Below, in pieces: positions 1 through 7,886 of a DNA stretch of 16,494 bases (its first letter is position 1; every line of letters begins with the position of its first letter). This DNA comes from Gemmiger_A avium (lineage in GTDB: Bacteria > Bacillota > Clostridia > Oscillospirales > Ruminococcaceae), in contig DXFE01000004.1 in NCBI GenBank assembly GCA_019114585.1, positions 1 through 16,494 of the forward strand, in the 5' to 3' direction. Under the pieces are notes generated by a model. That model did not search any database. It was not told the DNA's origin and saw nothing but the letters and a program-made list of their open reading frames with translations. The translations under genes and the position numbers were made by a program.

Positions 1-975
1 CAGATAGCCCACCAGAATGATGCCCGCCACGCAGACGGCCACAAAGGTTCCCAGCAGGCGGGGTTTGACAGCCTTGCGCAGCAGAATCAGCGAGGGCAGC
101 GACAGGGTGGTAACCGCCATCATAAAGGCCAGCACCACGCCCAGCAGCGCCCCTTTGGCCAGCAGAGCCTCGGCGATGGGGATGGTGCCGAAGATGTCGG
201 CGTACATGGGCGCGCCCGCCAGAGTGGCCAGTACCACGCCCAGCGGATTGCCGCCGCCCAGCAGGCCCACAATCCAGCTTTCCGGGATCCAGTTGTGGAT
301 GACCGCCCCGACGCCCACACCCACCAACACATAGGGGAATACCTTGCGGGCGGTGGAGGTCATCTGCTCCCAGGCAAACCGGAACCGGTCGGCCTGGGTG
401 AGAGTCTGGCCGGGCACCGTCTGCAGCGCGCCCGCCCGGATGTAGGGTTCCACCTGATCCTCCATGCCCAGCTTCTGGATCAGGGTGCCGCCCGCCACCG
501 CGATGACCAGGCCCAGCACCACATAGAGCACTGCCACCCGCCAGCCGAAGATGCTCATGAGCAGCACCAGCGAACCAAGATCCACCATCGGCGAGGAGAT
601 CAGAAACGAAAAGGTGACCCCCAGCGGCAGCCCCGCCCGGGTAAAGCCCATGAACAGCGGGATGGAGGAGCAGGAGCAGAACGGGGTGACCGTGCCCAGC
701 AGCGCGGCCAGGCAATTGGCCGCCAGGCCCTGGAACCGGCCGAGAATCCGGCGGGTTCGCTCCGGCGGGAAGTAACTCTGGATATAGGAGATTATCAGGA
801 TCAGGCAGCCCAGCAGCACCAGGATCTTGATGGTATCGTAAAGAAAGAAACGAATGCTGCCGCCCAGCCGCCCCTCCGGGTCCAGCCCGGCGGCGGCCAC
901 CAGCCGGGCCATGAGCCGGTCCAGCCATTTCATGCCCAGCAGCTCATTTTGTAGAAAAGACAACAGTCCCTGCAT
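1..975 (-). CDS. DUF318/ArsP-like permease (partial, C-terminus off window)
   Basis: Reading the minus strand gives an uninterrupted frame from the left edge up to 975 (325 codons, no stop reached). The product is a polytopic membrane protein with many hydrophobic segments. It has the signature TPFCSCSSIPLFMGF around residues 97-111 and a second conserved block, AGAPMYADIFGTIP, near residues 252-265. Both are hallmarks of the DUF318 permease family (YraQ, ArsP), whose members export metal(loid)s or organoarsenicals. ATG 975 is preferred because a weak AAGAGTGGG ribosome site lies just upstream. An in-frame ATG at 993 has no such site and overlaps a dyad. The gene follows an ArsR-family regulator, so metal(loid) efflux is the natural reading, but the substrate cannot be told from sequence. 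The family call is firm. The 3' end is unseen. Confidence 0.85.
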   Translation of the reverse strand, partial: MQGLLSFLQNELLGMKWLDRLMARLVAAAGLDPEGRLGGSIRFFLYDTIKILVLLGCLILIISYIQSYFPPERTRRILGRFQGLAANCLAALLGTVTPFCSCSSIPLFMGFTRAGLPLGVTFSFLISSPMVDLGSLVLLMSIFGWRVAVLYVVLGLVIAVAGGTLIQKLGMEDQVEPYIRAGALQTVPGQTLTQADRFRFAWEQMTSTARKVFPYVLVGVGVGAVIHNWIPESWIVGLLGGGNPLGVVLATLAGAPMYADIFGTIPIAEALLAKGALLGVVLAFMMAVTTLSLPSLILLRKAVKPRLLGTFVAVCVAGIILVGYL

Positions 976-991
976 GGTATCCCACTCTTTC

Positions 992-1011
992 ATATCGAAT
1001 ATTTTGGATAT
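992..1011. promoter_or_regulatory. Candidate ArsR-type operator dyad before the permease
   Basis: A 20-bp imperfect dyad, ATATCGAATATTTTGGATAT on the plus strand, pairs at 8 of 10 positions with five-base outer arms ATATC/GATAT. It sits 17 bases upstream of the permease ATG at 975. It shares the core ATCGAA with a related site at the arsR promoter (11 of 16 aligned bases). AT-rich dyads over the start region are usual for ArsR/SmtB repressors. Binding is inferred. Confidence 0.4.
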
Positions 1012-1025
1012 ATAGGCCGTAAAGC

Positions 1026-1050
1026 AAGCCGGCGCGCAGCGCGCCGGCTT
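1026..1050 (-). terminator. Strong hairpin between arsR and the permease
   Basis: Perfect 11-bp arms AAGCCGGCGCG/CGCGCCGGCTT close a 3-base loop. Read on the minus strand, the hairpin starts 18 bases after the arsR stop and is followed by GCTTTA rather than a clean T run. It could be a partial terminator or an mRNA-stabilising stem that lowers permease expression relative to the regulator. Confidence 0.5.
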
Positions 1051-1068
1051 GGTGCGGTTTCCGTTTGG

Positions 1069-1386
1069 TCAGGTGCAGCCACAATGGCAGGAGACGGAAG
1101 CGGTTGCATCGGTGCTGGTGATCTCCTGCAGCAGTTCCACCGCCCGGCCGCTGCCCGCCGGATCGATGCGGTAGTGGGTCCACTTGCCTTCCTCCCGGCC
1201 GACCACGATACCGGAAGCACAAAGAATCTTCATATGATAGGACAGGGAGGACTGGGGCATCTCCATCTCTTCGATCAGCTTGCAGGCGCACTTCTCCCCG
1301 CCTTGCAGCAGCGCCAGAATCTTCTGCCGCCGGGGGTCACACAGGGCCTTAAAGACCTGCGCCCGCTGCTCGTAGATGGGCTCCAT
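1069..1386 (-). CDS. ArsR/SmtB-family metal(loid)-responsive repressor
   Basis: A 105-residue winged-helix repressor of typical ArsR length. The first helix region carries FKALCDPRRQKILALL. Residues 32-38, KCACKLI, match the position of the ELCVCDL arsenite-binding motif of ArsR, with Cys33 and Cys35. The recognition helix follows as PQSSLSYHMKIL (residues 44-55), and the beta wing is GREEGKWTHYRI. Unusually, the protein ends in a Cys-rich tail, SCHCGCT (Cys100, 102, 104), which could add soft-metal ligands. Start: ATG 1386 is chosen because the longer frame to 1452 would begin at the TTG of the -35 box. The ribosome site is poor (GGTGAGAGG abuts the ATG). It probably represses itself and the downstream permease and releases DNA on binding As(III), Sb(III) or another thiophilic metal. 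Family certain, inducer inferred. Confidence 0.9.
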   Translation of the reverse strand: MEPIYEQRAQVFKALCDPRRQKILALLQGGEKCACKLIEEMEMPQSSLSYHMKILCASGIVVGREEGKWTHYRIDPAGSGRAVELLQEITSTDATASVSCHCGCT

Positions 1387-1402
1387 CCTCTCACCGTCTT
1401 TC

Positions 1403-1422
1403 AAATCGAAAAATCTTGTTTT
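1403..1422. promoter_or_regulatory. Candidate operator over the arsR transcription start
   Basis: AAATCGAAAAATCTTGTTTT lies directly downstream of the -10 box of the arsR promoter and pairs as a dyad at 6 of 10 positions. Its first 16 bases match the dyad at 992-1007 at 11 positions, including ATCGAA. A repressor bound here would block transcription initiation. It is weaker than the site in front of the permease. Confidence 0.3.
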
Positions 1423-1423
1423 T

Positions 1424-1452
1424 ATAATACCATGCGAAGCTGCGTTTGTCAA
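1424..1452 (-). promoter_or_regulatory. Sigma-A promoter of arsR
   Basis: On the minus strand TTGACA (1452-1447) and TATTAT (1429-1424) are separated by exactly 17 bases. The -35 match is perfect and the -10 matches at 5 of 6. The -35 begins only 8 bases after the stop codon of the upstream sulfatase gene, and no terminator is visible between them. Read-through from the sulfatase operon into arsR is therefore possible. Confidence 0.8.
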
Positions 1453-1460
1453 CGGGTATT

Positions 1461-2951
1461 TCAGCTTATCTTTATGCCCATGCGCTGGAACTGCTCGGGC
1501 GGGCAGTCATTCTCCCGCATCAGACGGGCCATCAGCGCCAGCATCCGGGCCTCCTGCTCCGGGTCGTTCACCGAATGAAGCTGAGCCGGGTCCTGATCCA
1601 TCCGGAACAGCATGGTGGGATACTCCGCCTGGGAAATCCAGTTCTCAGAGGGCAGACGCAGCACTGGCACCCCCTTGGTAAAGGAGAAAGCCGGATGCAG
1701 CTGCATACGCTGCAAAATCTCGTTGTGGATAAAGGCACGGCGGCCGCCGTGGCGGGTGGGCATCAGGGTATACTCATACCGGGGCTGGTTGCCGGGAACC
1801 GGGCTGCGCATATAGACCCACTGTCCGTCGGTGCAGCAGACCTGCCCGCCGAAGATACCGAACAATCCGGCTTCATGCACCGGCTCGTCCCGTTCCAGCA
1901 CCGGGCGGAGCGGACGGCCCTGCATATCCGGCGGCAGGGGCTGACCGAAGAATTCCAGCAATGTGGCGGGCAGGTCGATGGTCTGCACCAGGCTGGAGGC
2001 CCGCACGCCCTGGCGGCCGGTGCGGGGATCCCAGATAAACAGCGGTGTGTGAGCTACCTCGCCGTAGAACGGGCAATGGCACTTGGCCCACTGGCCGTGT
2101 TCCGCCAGCAGAAAACCGTGATCGGTGTTTACGATGAGCAGGGTGTCTTTCCACAGGTCGTACTCATCCATTGCGTCCAGAATCCGGCCCAGGTTCTCGT
2201 CGCACATAGACAGCAGCGCAGCATACCGGCGGCGCATATGATCGATAAACTCCGGGCTGTCCTGGTCGTTTACCGGCCGGTAATCCGGCCAGTCGCAGAA
2301 GGGGCCCTGGTAGCCGTCCGGGAAACGGGCGTCGTACTCCGGCTGCACAAAGAACGGCTCGTGCGGATCAAAGGTCTCGATCTGCAAGAACCAGTTGTCC
2401 CGGCCGTGGTTTTCCCGCAGAAAGTCCAGCCCTTTTTGGAAGGTCCGGCACTGGGGCTGGCAGGCAGCCTCCGGCATGCGGGTGCGGTTGGCAAAATCCT
2501 GCTCCACCCAGCGGTCGGCCGGCTCGCCGCAGATATTGCGGTGCGGGCGGGGCCCGCCGTCAAATCCCACCAGCGGGGCCCAGTTGTCCCCCTCCTGGCC
2601 GCGCACACAGTCCCAGGTGGTATACCGCTGGTGATAGGTGGCACCGCCATCCTCCCAGTAATGATAGTGGTCGCTGATCAAATGGGTGTGGATACCGGCA
2701 TTTTTCAGCTGCTCGGGCATGGAATCGTCAAAAGGTTCCAGCGGGCCCCAGCTGCGGTGCAGAAAGTTGTACCGGCCGGTGTGCAGTTCCCGCCTGGCCG
2801 GCATGCAGGGCAGGCTGCCCACCCAGCAGTTGTCAAAGGTAACGGCATGTTCCGCCAGCCGGGTAAACTGCGGCGTTTGGGTCCAGTCGCAGCCGTAGGG
2901 AGCCAGCATATGCCGGTTGAGGGAATCGTACATGACCATTATGGCGCGCAT
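1461..2951 (-). CDS. Cytosolic S1-type sulfatase (first of two)
   Basis: A 496-residue sulfatase of the alkaline-phosphatase superfamily, last gene of its operon. The formylglycine signature is CMPAR (Cys49 to Arg53) followed by RELHTGR, so this is the Cys type, which needs an anaerobic or aerobic maturase encoded elsewhere. The N-terminal metal-site strand reads MVMYDSLNR, with one Asp (Asp9) where many sulfatases have DD. The C-terminal metal motif is NTDHGFLLAEHGQWAK. There is no signal peptide or membrane segment, so it should act in the cytosol on imported or intracellular sulfate esters. ATG 2951 is preferred to GTG 2960 because a perfect AAGGAGGT lies 7 bases upstream. It follows the response regulator by 19 bases. 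The substrate is unknown. It is clearly divergent from the second sulfatase and is not a recent duplicate. Confidence 0.9.
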   Translation of the reverse strand: MRAIMVMYDSLNRHMLAPYGCDWTQTPQFTRLAEHAVTFDNCWVGSLPCMPARRELHTGRYNFLHRSWGPLEPFDDSMPEQLKNAGIHTHLISDHYHYWEDGGATYHQRYTTWDCVRGQEGDNWAPLVGFDGGPRPHRNICGEPADRWVEQDFANRTRMPEAACQPQCRTFQKGLDFLRENHGRDNWFLQIETFDPHEPFFVQPEYDARFPDGYQGPFCDWPDYRPVNDQDSPEFIDHMRRRYAALLSMCDENLGRILDAMDEYDLWKDTLLIVNTDHGFLLAEHGQWAKCHCPFYGEVAHTPLFIWDPRTGRQGVRASSLVQTIDLPATLLEFFGQPLPPDMQGRPLRPVLERDEPVHEAGLFGIFGGQVCCTDGQWVYMRSPVPGNQPRYEYTLMPTRHGGRRAFIHNEILQRMQLHPAFSFTKGVPVLRLPSENWISQAEYPTMLFRMDQDPAQLHSVNDPEQEARMLALMARLMRENDCPPEQFQRMGIKIS

Positions 2952-2970
2952 AGAGGGCACCTCCTTGGGT

Positions 2971-4473
2971 TCAGTCGTCCTTGCGGCGGTATTCGTAGGG
3001 GCTCATTCCGTATTTTTTCTTAAACAGGGTAGAAAAGTAGCTCACGTTGGCATATCCCACCGACTGGGCAATGTTCTGCACCCGCAGCGCGGTGTTTTCC
3101 AGCAGCTGCACCGAATGCTGCATCCGCAGGTCGGTCAGGTAATTGACAAAGGTGAGGCCCATCTCCTCCTTGAATGCCCGGGAAAAGTAATCCGGGTTCA
3201 GGTAGACCTGGGCGGCCACCTGTTCCAGGCTGAGCGGTTCGGCATAATGCTTGCGCAGATACTCCACCGCCAGCCGGATATTGTTGGAGCGCGGCCGGTG
3301 GGGCTCGTCAGTTTCCCGGCACAGTTCCGACACCTGGCCCAGAATCTCCCGCACCTCCCGCAGGGACACACTGCCCGCCAGCCGGGCCCGCAGCGCATCC
3401 TGCTCCGGCAGTTCAGCGCCCTGTTCCCGGGCCTGCAGAGCAAACAGGTCAAACGCATCCAGGAACCACTTGCCCAGCAGATCTACTGCCGGGATACGGT
3501 CGGTGCTGATCTGCTGCAGAAACTGTTCCAGAAGTTCCCGGCGGCGGGCACCGTCGGCCTGGTACAGCTGCACACGCAGCCCGGCCATCTCGCTTTTCCA
3601 GCCCCGGTGCAGTTCAAACAGACGGGACAGCGGCTGGCTGGGTTCATACAGCGCCACTTCCCCTTTATAAAAGCCCTGGCCCAGGGTACAGGCGGCCTGG
3701 AACACCAGCGAGGGGATCTGCCGCAGTTCATCGGTGACCGAACTGACCCCCACCATACAGTGGTTCATGGCCTGCACTTCTTTGGCGTAGGCGGTAAGCT
3801 TGCGGGCCTTTTCGCCGCTGCTCAGCGCCCGCAGCAGGTTGCCCACCACCACATAGATCCGGTCGGTATAGTCAAAACCGGCCACATGGCGGATCTGCTC
3901 CTCCCGGGGAAAGCTCAGGCCCCCGTTCATCAGGTCTTTTTTCCACACCGCCAGCGCAAACAGGCCGTTGTCCCGCCAGTGCACGCCGCACCGGCGCAGT
4001 TCTTCCAGATCCTCGCTGGTCAGATCCCGTTCCTGCCGCAGGATACGCCGGATGATGGAATGGGCCTGGGGCGAGTTGGCAATTCCGCTGGCCGCACCAC
4101 TCAGGTTCAACTCCCGGTTCACCCGGTCCAGCAGTTCCTGCAGCATCTCGTTTTTCATTTCGGTTTTGAGGATGTATTCAGACGCGCCGTCCCGCAGCGC
4201 CTGCCGGGCCAGATCGAACTCTGCAAACGCTGTAAGCACGACGACCCGCACCCGGCTGCCCGCCTCCCGCAGAGCATGCAGCAGTTCCAGGCCATCCATC
4301 ACCGGCATCTTGATATCGGTGAGGATCAGGTCGGGCGCTTCCCGACCGGCCAGTTCCAGCGCCTCCCGGCCATTGTGCGCCACCCCCACCAGTTCGCAGG
4401 CAGGGTTCTGGGAGATGCAGAACTGCAGCCATTCACAGATCATGGTCTCGTCATCCGCGATCAGTACCTTCAT
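2971..4473 (-). CDS. YesN-like response regulator, receiver plus AraC-type DNA-binding domain
   Basis: A 500-residue protein. Residues 1-120 form a CheY-like receiver with acidic residues Asp7 and Asp8 (IADDE), phospho-acceptor Asp53 (LTDIKMPVMDG), Thr81 and Lys103. A long middle region of about 280 residues is typical of the YesN class. The last 100 residues are an AraC/XylS double helix-turn-helix: IRLAVEYLRKHY, the first helix pair around YLNPDYFSRAFKEEMG, and the second ending in VGYANVSYFSTLFKKKYG. The start is supported by AAAGGA 7 bases before the ATG. It overlaps the kinase gene by 23 bases, so the two are a translationally coupled cognate pair. YesN-type regulators commonly activate the genes next to them, often for glycan use. 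Here the targets should include the sulfatase operon itself. Confidence 0.92.
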   Translation of the reverse strand: MKVLIADDETMICEWLQFCISQNPACELVGVAHNGREALELAGREAPDLILTDIKMPVMDGLELLHALREAGSRVRVVVLTAFAEFDLARQALRDGASEYILKTEMKNEMLQELLDRVNRELNLSGAASGIANSPQAHSIIRRILRQERDLTSEDLEELRRCGVHWRDNGLFALAVWKKDLMNGGLSFPREEQIRHVAGFDYTDRIYVVVGNLLRALSSGEKARKLTAYAKEVQAMNHCMVGVSSVTDELRQIPSLVFQAACTLGQGFYKGEVALYEPSQPLSRLFELHRGWKSEMAGLRVQLYQADGARRRELLEQFLQQISTDRIPAVDLLGKWFLDAFDLFALQAREQGAELPEQDALRARLAGSVSLREVREILGQVSELCRETDEPHRPRSNNIRLAVEYLRKHYAEPLSLEQVAAQVYLNPDYFSRAFKEEMGLTFVNYLTDLRMQHSVQLLENTALRVQNIAQSVGYANVSYFSTLFKKKYGMSPYEYRRKDD

Positions 4474-6271
4474 GGTCGTTCCTTTCCTCTGAGAAAACCG
4501 CCGGCATCCGCAGGGTAACGGTGGTGCCGATCTCCGGCGTGCTGTCCACCGTCAGGCCGTAGGGTTCGCCCCAGTTCAGCCGGATGCGGCTGTGCACATT
4601 GGCCATGCCGATGGAGTTTCCGTCCTTTTCCGGCGGGCGGCTCATACGTTCCCGCACGGCGGCCAGTTCCTCCGGACCCATACCCGCCCCGTCATCGGTA
4701 ACGGTGAGCAGCAGGTCCCCGTCCTTAAATGCGGTGGAGATCACCAGCATGTCCGCGTCCGGTTTGGCCTCCAGCCCGTGGAAGATAGCATTTTCCACCA
4801 GCGGCTGCAGAATCAGCGGCGGCACCAGACAGTTTTTGGTGCCGGGCTGCACGTCAAATTCATAGTTGATCTTATCGCCGCAGCGCAGCTTCTGCACCAC
4901 CAGGTATTTGCGGGTGCTTTCCAGTTCTTCCTGCAGCGGAATAAGCGGCGCTTTGACCGCCAGCGTACTGCGCAGCAGATCGGTAAAGGCGCTGAGCATC
5001 TGAGCCGCCTGGCTGCTCTTGCCCACCTCGATGGTACAGCGGATGGAAAAGAGCATGTTGTACAGGAAATGGGGGTTGATCTGGGCCCGCAGGAAATTCA
5101 TCTCCAACTGGCGTTTCTGCCCTTCCCGCTCCCGCACCGCGGCCATAAGCCGGTCAATCTCGCCGGCCATATGGTTGAAGCTTTCCTGCAGGTGATCCAG
5201 TTCCTGGGTGCCGGTGGCGGCGGAGGGCGGCACAAATTCCGGCGTGCCAAACCGATCCATGGCGGCGCTCAGATCACTCAGGGGCCGGGCCACCCGCCGG
5301 GCCATGTGCCAGGACAGCAGCATGGCCAGCACCAGCGCCCCCGCCAGCAGGCAGCCCACCATCCAGTACAGCCGGTCCAACGCACCAAAGATTGCATTGG
5401 TAGGGATCATCTCCACAATGGTCCAGTCCACCTCCTCATCCAGAAAGGTGGACAGCAGGTAATCCTGCCCCTGGCGGGATACAATGTCGTAGCTGTCAAC
5501 GCCGTAGGTCTGCCGCATGTAGTCCACATCAAAGAACTGCTTACCCAGCATCTTCTTGTTGGAGTGGGAAACCACCAGGCCGTCCTGGTCGTAAATAAAG
5601 ATCTCGCTGCCCTGCCCCTGCACGGAACTGTACAGGTTTTCCAGCAGCTGTTCATCGATCAGGATGAGCAGCACACCGTTGCCGTCCAGGCCGGTCACAA
5701 TGCGGCCGGCGGCGAACTGGAACCCTTCCCCGCTGCCAGTAACCGAGGGAAAGGTGCGGGAAAACTCCACCCCGCCCTGCTGAGAATTCTTCAGGTCTTC
5801 CAGCAGGTGCCGGTACCAGAGCTGACCGGGTACTGTCTCCTGCCAGTCCGCGGACGGATCCGAGCAGTAGGAGAAGCCATTCTCCCCCAGAAACAGCACC
5901 TCATATCCCAGCCCGATATGGGCAAACACCTCGTCGTACACCTGTTTCTGGCGATCCAGGTAGCTGGCTGCTTCCGCCAGGCTTTCCTCGTCCGACTGGC
6001 CCTGCAGATACCGGTGGCTGGAGATCTCATAGGTATACAGGTTGGACAGGGTGACGCTGCTGGTTTTGACGATGTTGGCCCGCTCGGCAATCTGGCGCAG
6101 CACATCCAGGCGGCTGCCGCCGATCTGGTCCACCAGCAGGCCCCGCACCATGGTGGTGAGCATCAGCACCACCAGAATAAAAAAGGCGGCGAACAGCACG
6201 AAATAGGCCGTAAACAGCTGACAGCGCAGACGGGAAGCCTCTTCCCGCAATTTCCGGCACATTTTTCGCAT
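4451..6271 (-). CDS. YesM-like membrane sensor histidine kinase
   Basis: A 606-residue kinase. A basic N-terminus is followed by TM1 at about residues 19-42, an extracellular region of about 260 residues (probably a double Cache fold), and TM2 at about 300-322. A HAMP segment follows (ARPLSDLSAAMDRFG). The His_kinase domain has QINPHFLYNMLFSIR with phospho-acceptor His401. The ATP-binding part has LILQPLVENAIFHG (N box), DDGAGM (G1) and SIGMANVHSRI (G2). This is the LytS/YehU/YesM class. GGGAGG lies 7-8 bases before the ATG. The gene sits 18 bases after the first sulfatase gene and overlaps the regulator gene. The extracellular domain probably binds a small ligand, perhaps a sulfated compound or its binding protein, but no ligand is evident. 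Confidence 0.92.
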   Translation of the reverse strand: MRKMCRKLREEASRLRCQLFTAYFVLFAAFFILVVLMLTTMVRGLLVDQIGGSRLDVLRQIAERANIVKTSSVTLSNLYTYEISSHRYLQGQSDEESLAEAASYLDRQKQVYDEVFAHIGLGYEVLFLGENGFSYCSDPSADWQETVPGQLWYRHLLEDLKNSQQGGVEFSRTFPSVTGSGEGFQFAAGRIVTGLDGNGVLLILIDEQLLENLYSSVQGQGSEIFIYDQDGLVVSHSNKKMLGKQFFDVDYMRQTYGVDSYDIVSRQGQDYLLSTFLDEEVDWTIVEMIPTNAIFGALDRLYWMVGCLLAGALVLAMLLSWHMARRVARPLSDLSAAMDRFGTPEFVPPSAATGTQELDHLQESFNHMAGEIDRLMAAVREREGQKRQLEMNFLRAQINPHFLYNMLFSIRCTIEVGKSSQAAQMLSAFTDLLRSTLAVKAPLIPLQEELESTRKYLVVQKLRCGDKINYEFDVQPGTKNCLVPPLILQPLVENAIFHGLEAKPDADMLVISTAFKDGDLLLTVTDDGAGMGPEELAAVRERMSRPPEKDGNSIGMANVHSRIRLNWGEPYGLTVDSTPEIGTTVTLRMPAVFSEERNDHEGTDRG

Positions 6272-6289
6272 CTGCTCGCCTCCCGTGTG

Positions 6290-7720
6290 TCATTTCACCC
6301 GATAGGGCGCGTAGTTGGGGTTCTCCTTGATGTAGTCGTCACAGCTGTGGGCGGGAGAACCATCCCCCCACAGGCCTGCCAGGCCGATCTGGCCGGAACC
6401 GAACACCGCCTCCCGGGCGCCGTCGATCTGTGGATTCACATACCGGGCAAACCAGGCCTCCAGACGCCGCCGCATGGACTGTTCCAGCCCTTCGGCACCG
6501 CCCTGTACCAGCAGGTTGCGGGTCTCGCCCGGGTCTTCCTGCAGGTCGTAGAGCTCATTGGGGCCGTAGGGATACCGGGCCACATACTTGAACCGGCGGT
6601 CCCGGATCATGCGGTTGGGGCCGTATTCGTCCATGACCACCACCTCGTCGTGCTGGCGGAACGCCTCGCCCCGCAACGCCGGCGCAAAGGAGGTGCCCGG
6701 TCGTTCCAGCGTGTCGGTGCAGGGCACGTCCAGATAGTCCAGCAGGGTGGGCATAAAGTCGTAGGCGGAGACCAGCGCGTCGCAGACGCGGCCCGCCGGG
6801 ATGCGGCCGGGATGCCGGGCAATGAAGGGCACCTTGACCGATTCCTCGTACATGTTCAGCGGGAAGGTGGCGTTGCCCTTGCCCCAGAAGCCGTGGTGCC
6901 CACAGCTGAACCCGTTGTCGGCGGTAAAGACCACCAGGGTATCCTCCGCCAGGCCCATCTCGTCCAGTTTGGCCAGGATGCGGCCAATCCCCGCGTCCAT
7001 GGCGGTGACCGCGGCAAAATATCCGATCAGGTTGGCCCGCTCGTCCTTGGCCACCTCGTCGGTCAGATAGATGCTGTCCGGGTGACGGGGCAGATGGGGC
7101 ACCGACTCGAAGGGGCAGTCCTTGTACAGGTCGGTGTACTCCTTGGGATGGTTGTTCAGCCAGGGGGCGTGGGGGGCGGTGTAGGCCACATGCAGGTAGA
7201 AGGGCTGCTGATCCCGGCGGGATTCCAGGAATTCCACCGCGTCGTCGGTGATGGCGTCGGTGACGTAGCGCTCCTCCCGGTAGAGTTTGCCGTCCTTGTA
7301 GAGCGGCGCGCCGTAGTAGGGGCCGCCGCCGGACTTGTGGCAGAACCAGTGGGTGAAGCCCTGCTGCACCTTGGCGGAAGCGCCCATGTGCCACTTGCCG
7401 GACAGCGCGCAGTCGTAGCCGTTTTCCGCCAGGGCCCGGGTGTAGGAGTACTGGCCGGCCAGGTACTCGATGGCGGACTGGCGCTCGTCGTCGTCCCGCA
7501 GCCAGTCGTGGACGCCGTGCTGGGAGGGGATGCAGCCGGTGAGCAGGGAGGCCCGGGCCGGGCTGCACACCGGGGAGGCGCAGAAGAAGTTGTCGAACCG
7601 GGTGCCCTCGGCGGCCAGCCGGTCGATGTGGGGGGTGATGATCTCTTTGTTTCCCGCGCAGCCCAGTGACCAGTATCCCTGGTCGTCGGAGATGATAAAC
7701 ACCACGTTGGGTCGATGCAT
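6290..7720 (-). CDS. Cytosolic S1-type sulfatase (second of two)
   Basis: A 476-residue sulfatase, first gene of the operon. The fold markers are complete: N-terminal metal ligands in FIISDDQGYWSLG (Asp12, Asp13), the formylglycine motif CSPAR at Cys52-Arg56 in SPVCSPARASLLTG, the active-site Lys/His in LSGKWHMG, and the metal motif FTADNGFSCGHHGFWGKG. It is closest in style to arylsulfatase A/heparan-type S1 enzymes. The subfamily cannot be fixed by eye. There is no signal peptide: the chain starts MHRPNVVFIIS directly at the first core strand. AGGAGG is 9 bases before the ATG. Cys-type maturation by an anSME-like enzyme is required, and none is in the window. Its operon position, directly before the kinase gene, suggests it is the main output of the two-component system. 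Confidence 0.93.
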   Translation of the reverse strand: MHRPNVVFIISDDQGYWSLGCAGNKEIITPHIDRLAAEGTRFDNFFCASPVCSPARASLLTGCIPSQHGVHDWLRDDDERQSAIEYLAGQYSYTRALAENGYDCALSGKWHMGASAKVQQGFTHWFCHKSGGGPYYGAPLYKDGKLYREERYVTDAITDDAVEFLESRRDQQPFYLHVAYTAPHAPWLNNHPKEYTDLYKDCPFESVPHLPRHPDSIYLTDEVAKDERANLIGYFAAVTAMDAGIGRILAKLDEMGLAEDTLVVFTADNGFSCGHHGFWGKGNATFPLNMYEESVKVPFIARHPGRIPAGRVCDALVSAYDFMPTLLDYLDVPCTDTLERPGTSFAPALRGEAFRQHDEVVVMDEYGPNRMIRDRRFKYVARYPYGPNELYDLQEDPGETRNLLVQGGAEGLEQSMRRRLEAWFARYVNPQIDGAREAVFGSGQIGLAGLWGDGSPAHSCDDYIKENPNYAPYRVK

Positions 7721-7747
7721 GATCGGATTCCTCCTGACTCAAAAAAC

Positions 7748-7863
7748 GCCCGTTTTCTCCGGCGCGCGGCGGCACACTATCTTAGCATAGCATCCCCGCC
7801 CCGGAATGTAAAGGCTGCCCACAAAGGGCGGCCTGCCGTTCCGGCGCGCCCGAAAAAACGGGC
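7748..7863. repeat. Imperfect 20-bp inverted repeat bracketing the sulfatase promoter
   Basis: Positions 7748-7767 and 7844-7863 are reverse complements at 18 of 20 bases (GCCCGTTTTCTCCGGCGCGC against GCGCGCCCGAAAAAACGGGC). The sulfatase promoter lies in the 76-base interval between them. The right arm also folds on itself as GCCCG-A6-CGGGC. Read on the minus strand, the left arm runs into a T6 tract (7746-7741), just before the sulfatase ribosome site. A second small hairpin, with one mismatch, lies at 7813-7833. The rest of the 166-base gap between the importer and the sulfatase gene holds no gene. Confidence 0.55.
7784..7812 (-). promoter_or_regulatory. Promoter of the sulfatase/two-component operon
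   Basis: On the minus strand TTTACA (7812-7807) and TATGCT (7789-7784) are separated by 17 bases, matching the consensus at 5 of 6 and 4 of 6. Transcription would start near 7777, giving a leader of about 57 bases before the sulfatase ATG. It is the only promoter-like pair in the gap between the importer and the sulfatase gene. Confidence 0.55.
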
Positions 7864-7886
7864 CTGAATGGTTGTATGGCGGCGGA

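Noticed and set aside
1387..1452. N-terminal extension of ArsR starting at TTG 1452
   Set aside because: The TTG is part of the TTGACA -35 box, and the extension spans the -10 box, so it cannot be in the transcript.
2952..2960. GTG 2960 as start of the first-listed sulfatase
   Set aside because: It overlaps the Shine-Dalgarno region. ATG 2951 is correctly spaced from AAGGAGGT.
1446..7669. Long plus-strand open frames (1446-3023, 2917-4518, 4592-7669)
   Set aside because: They lie opposite well-supported sulfatase, regulator and kinase genes. Their products are low-complexity His/Gln/Gly/Ala-rich chains without domains, as expected for antisense frames in GC-rich DNA.
7848..7863. GCCCG-A6-CGGGC hairpin as terminator of the importer operon
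   Set aside because: The homopolymer is in the loop rather than after the stem, so it is not a normal intrinsic terminator.
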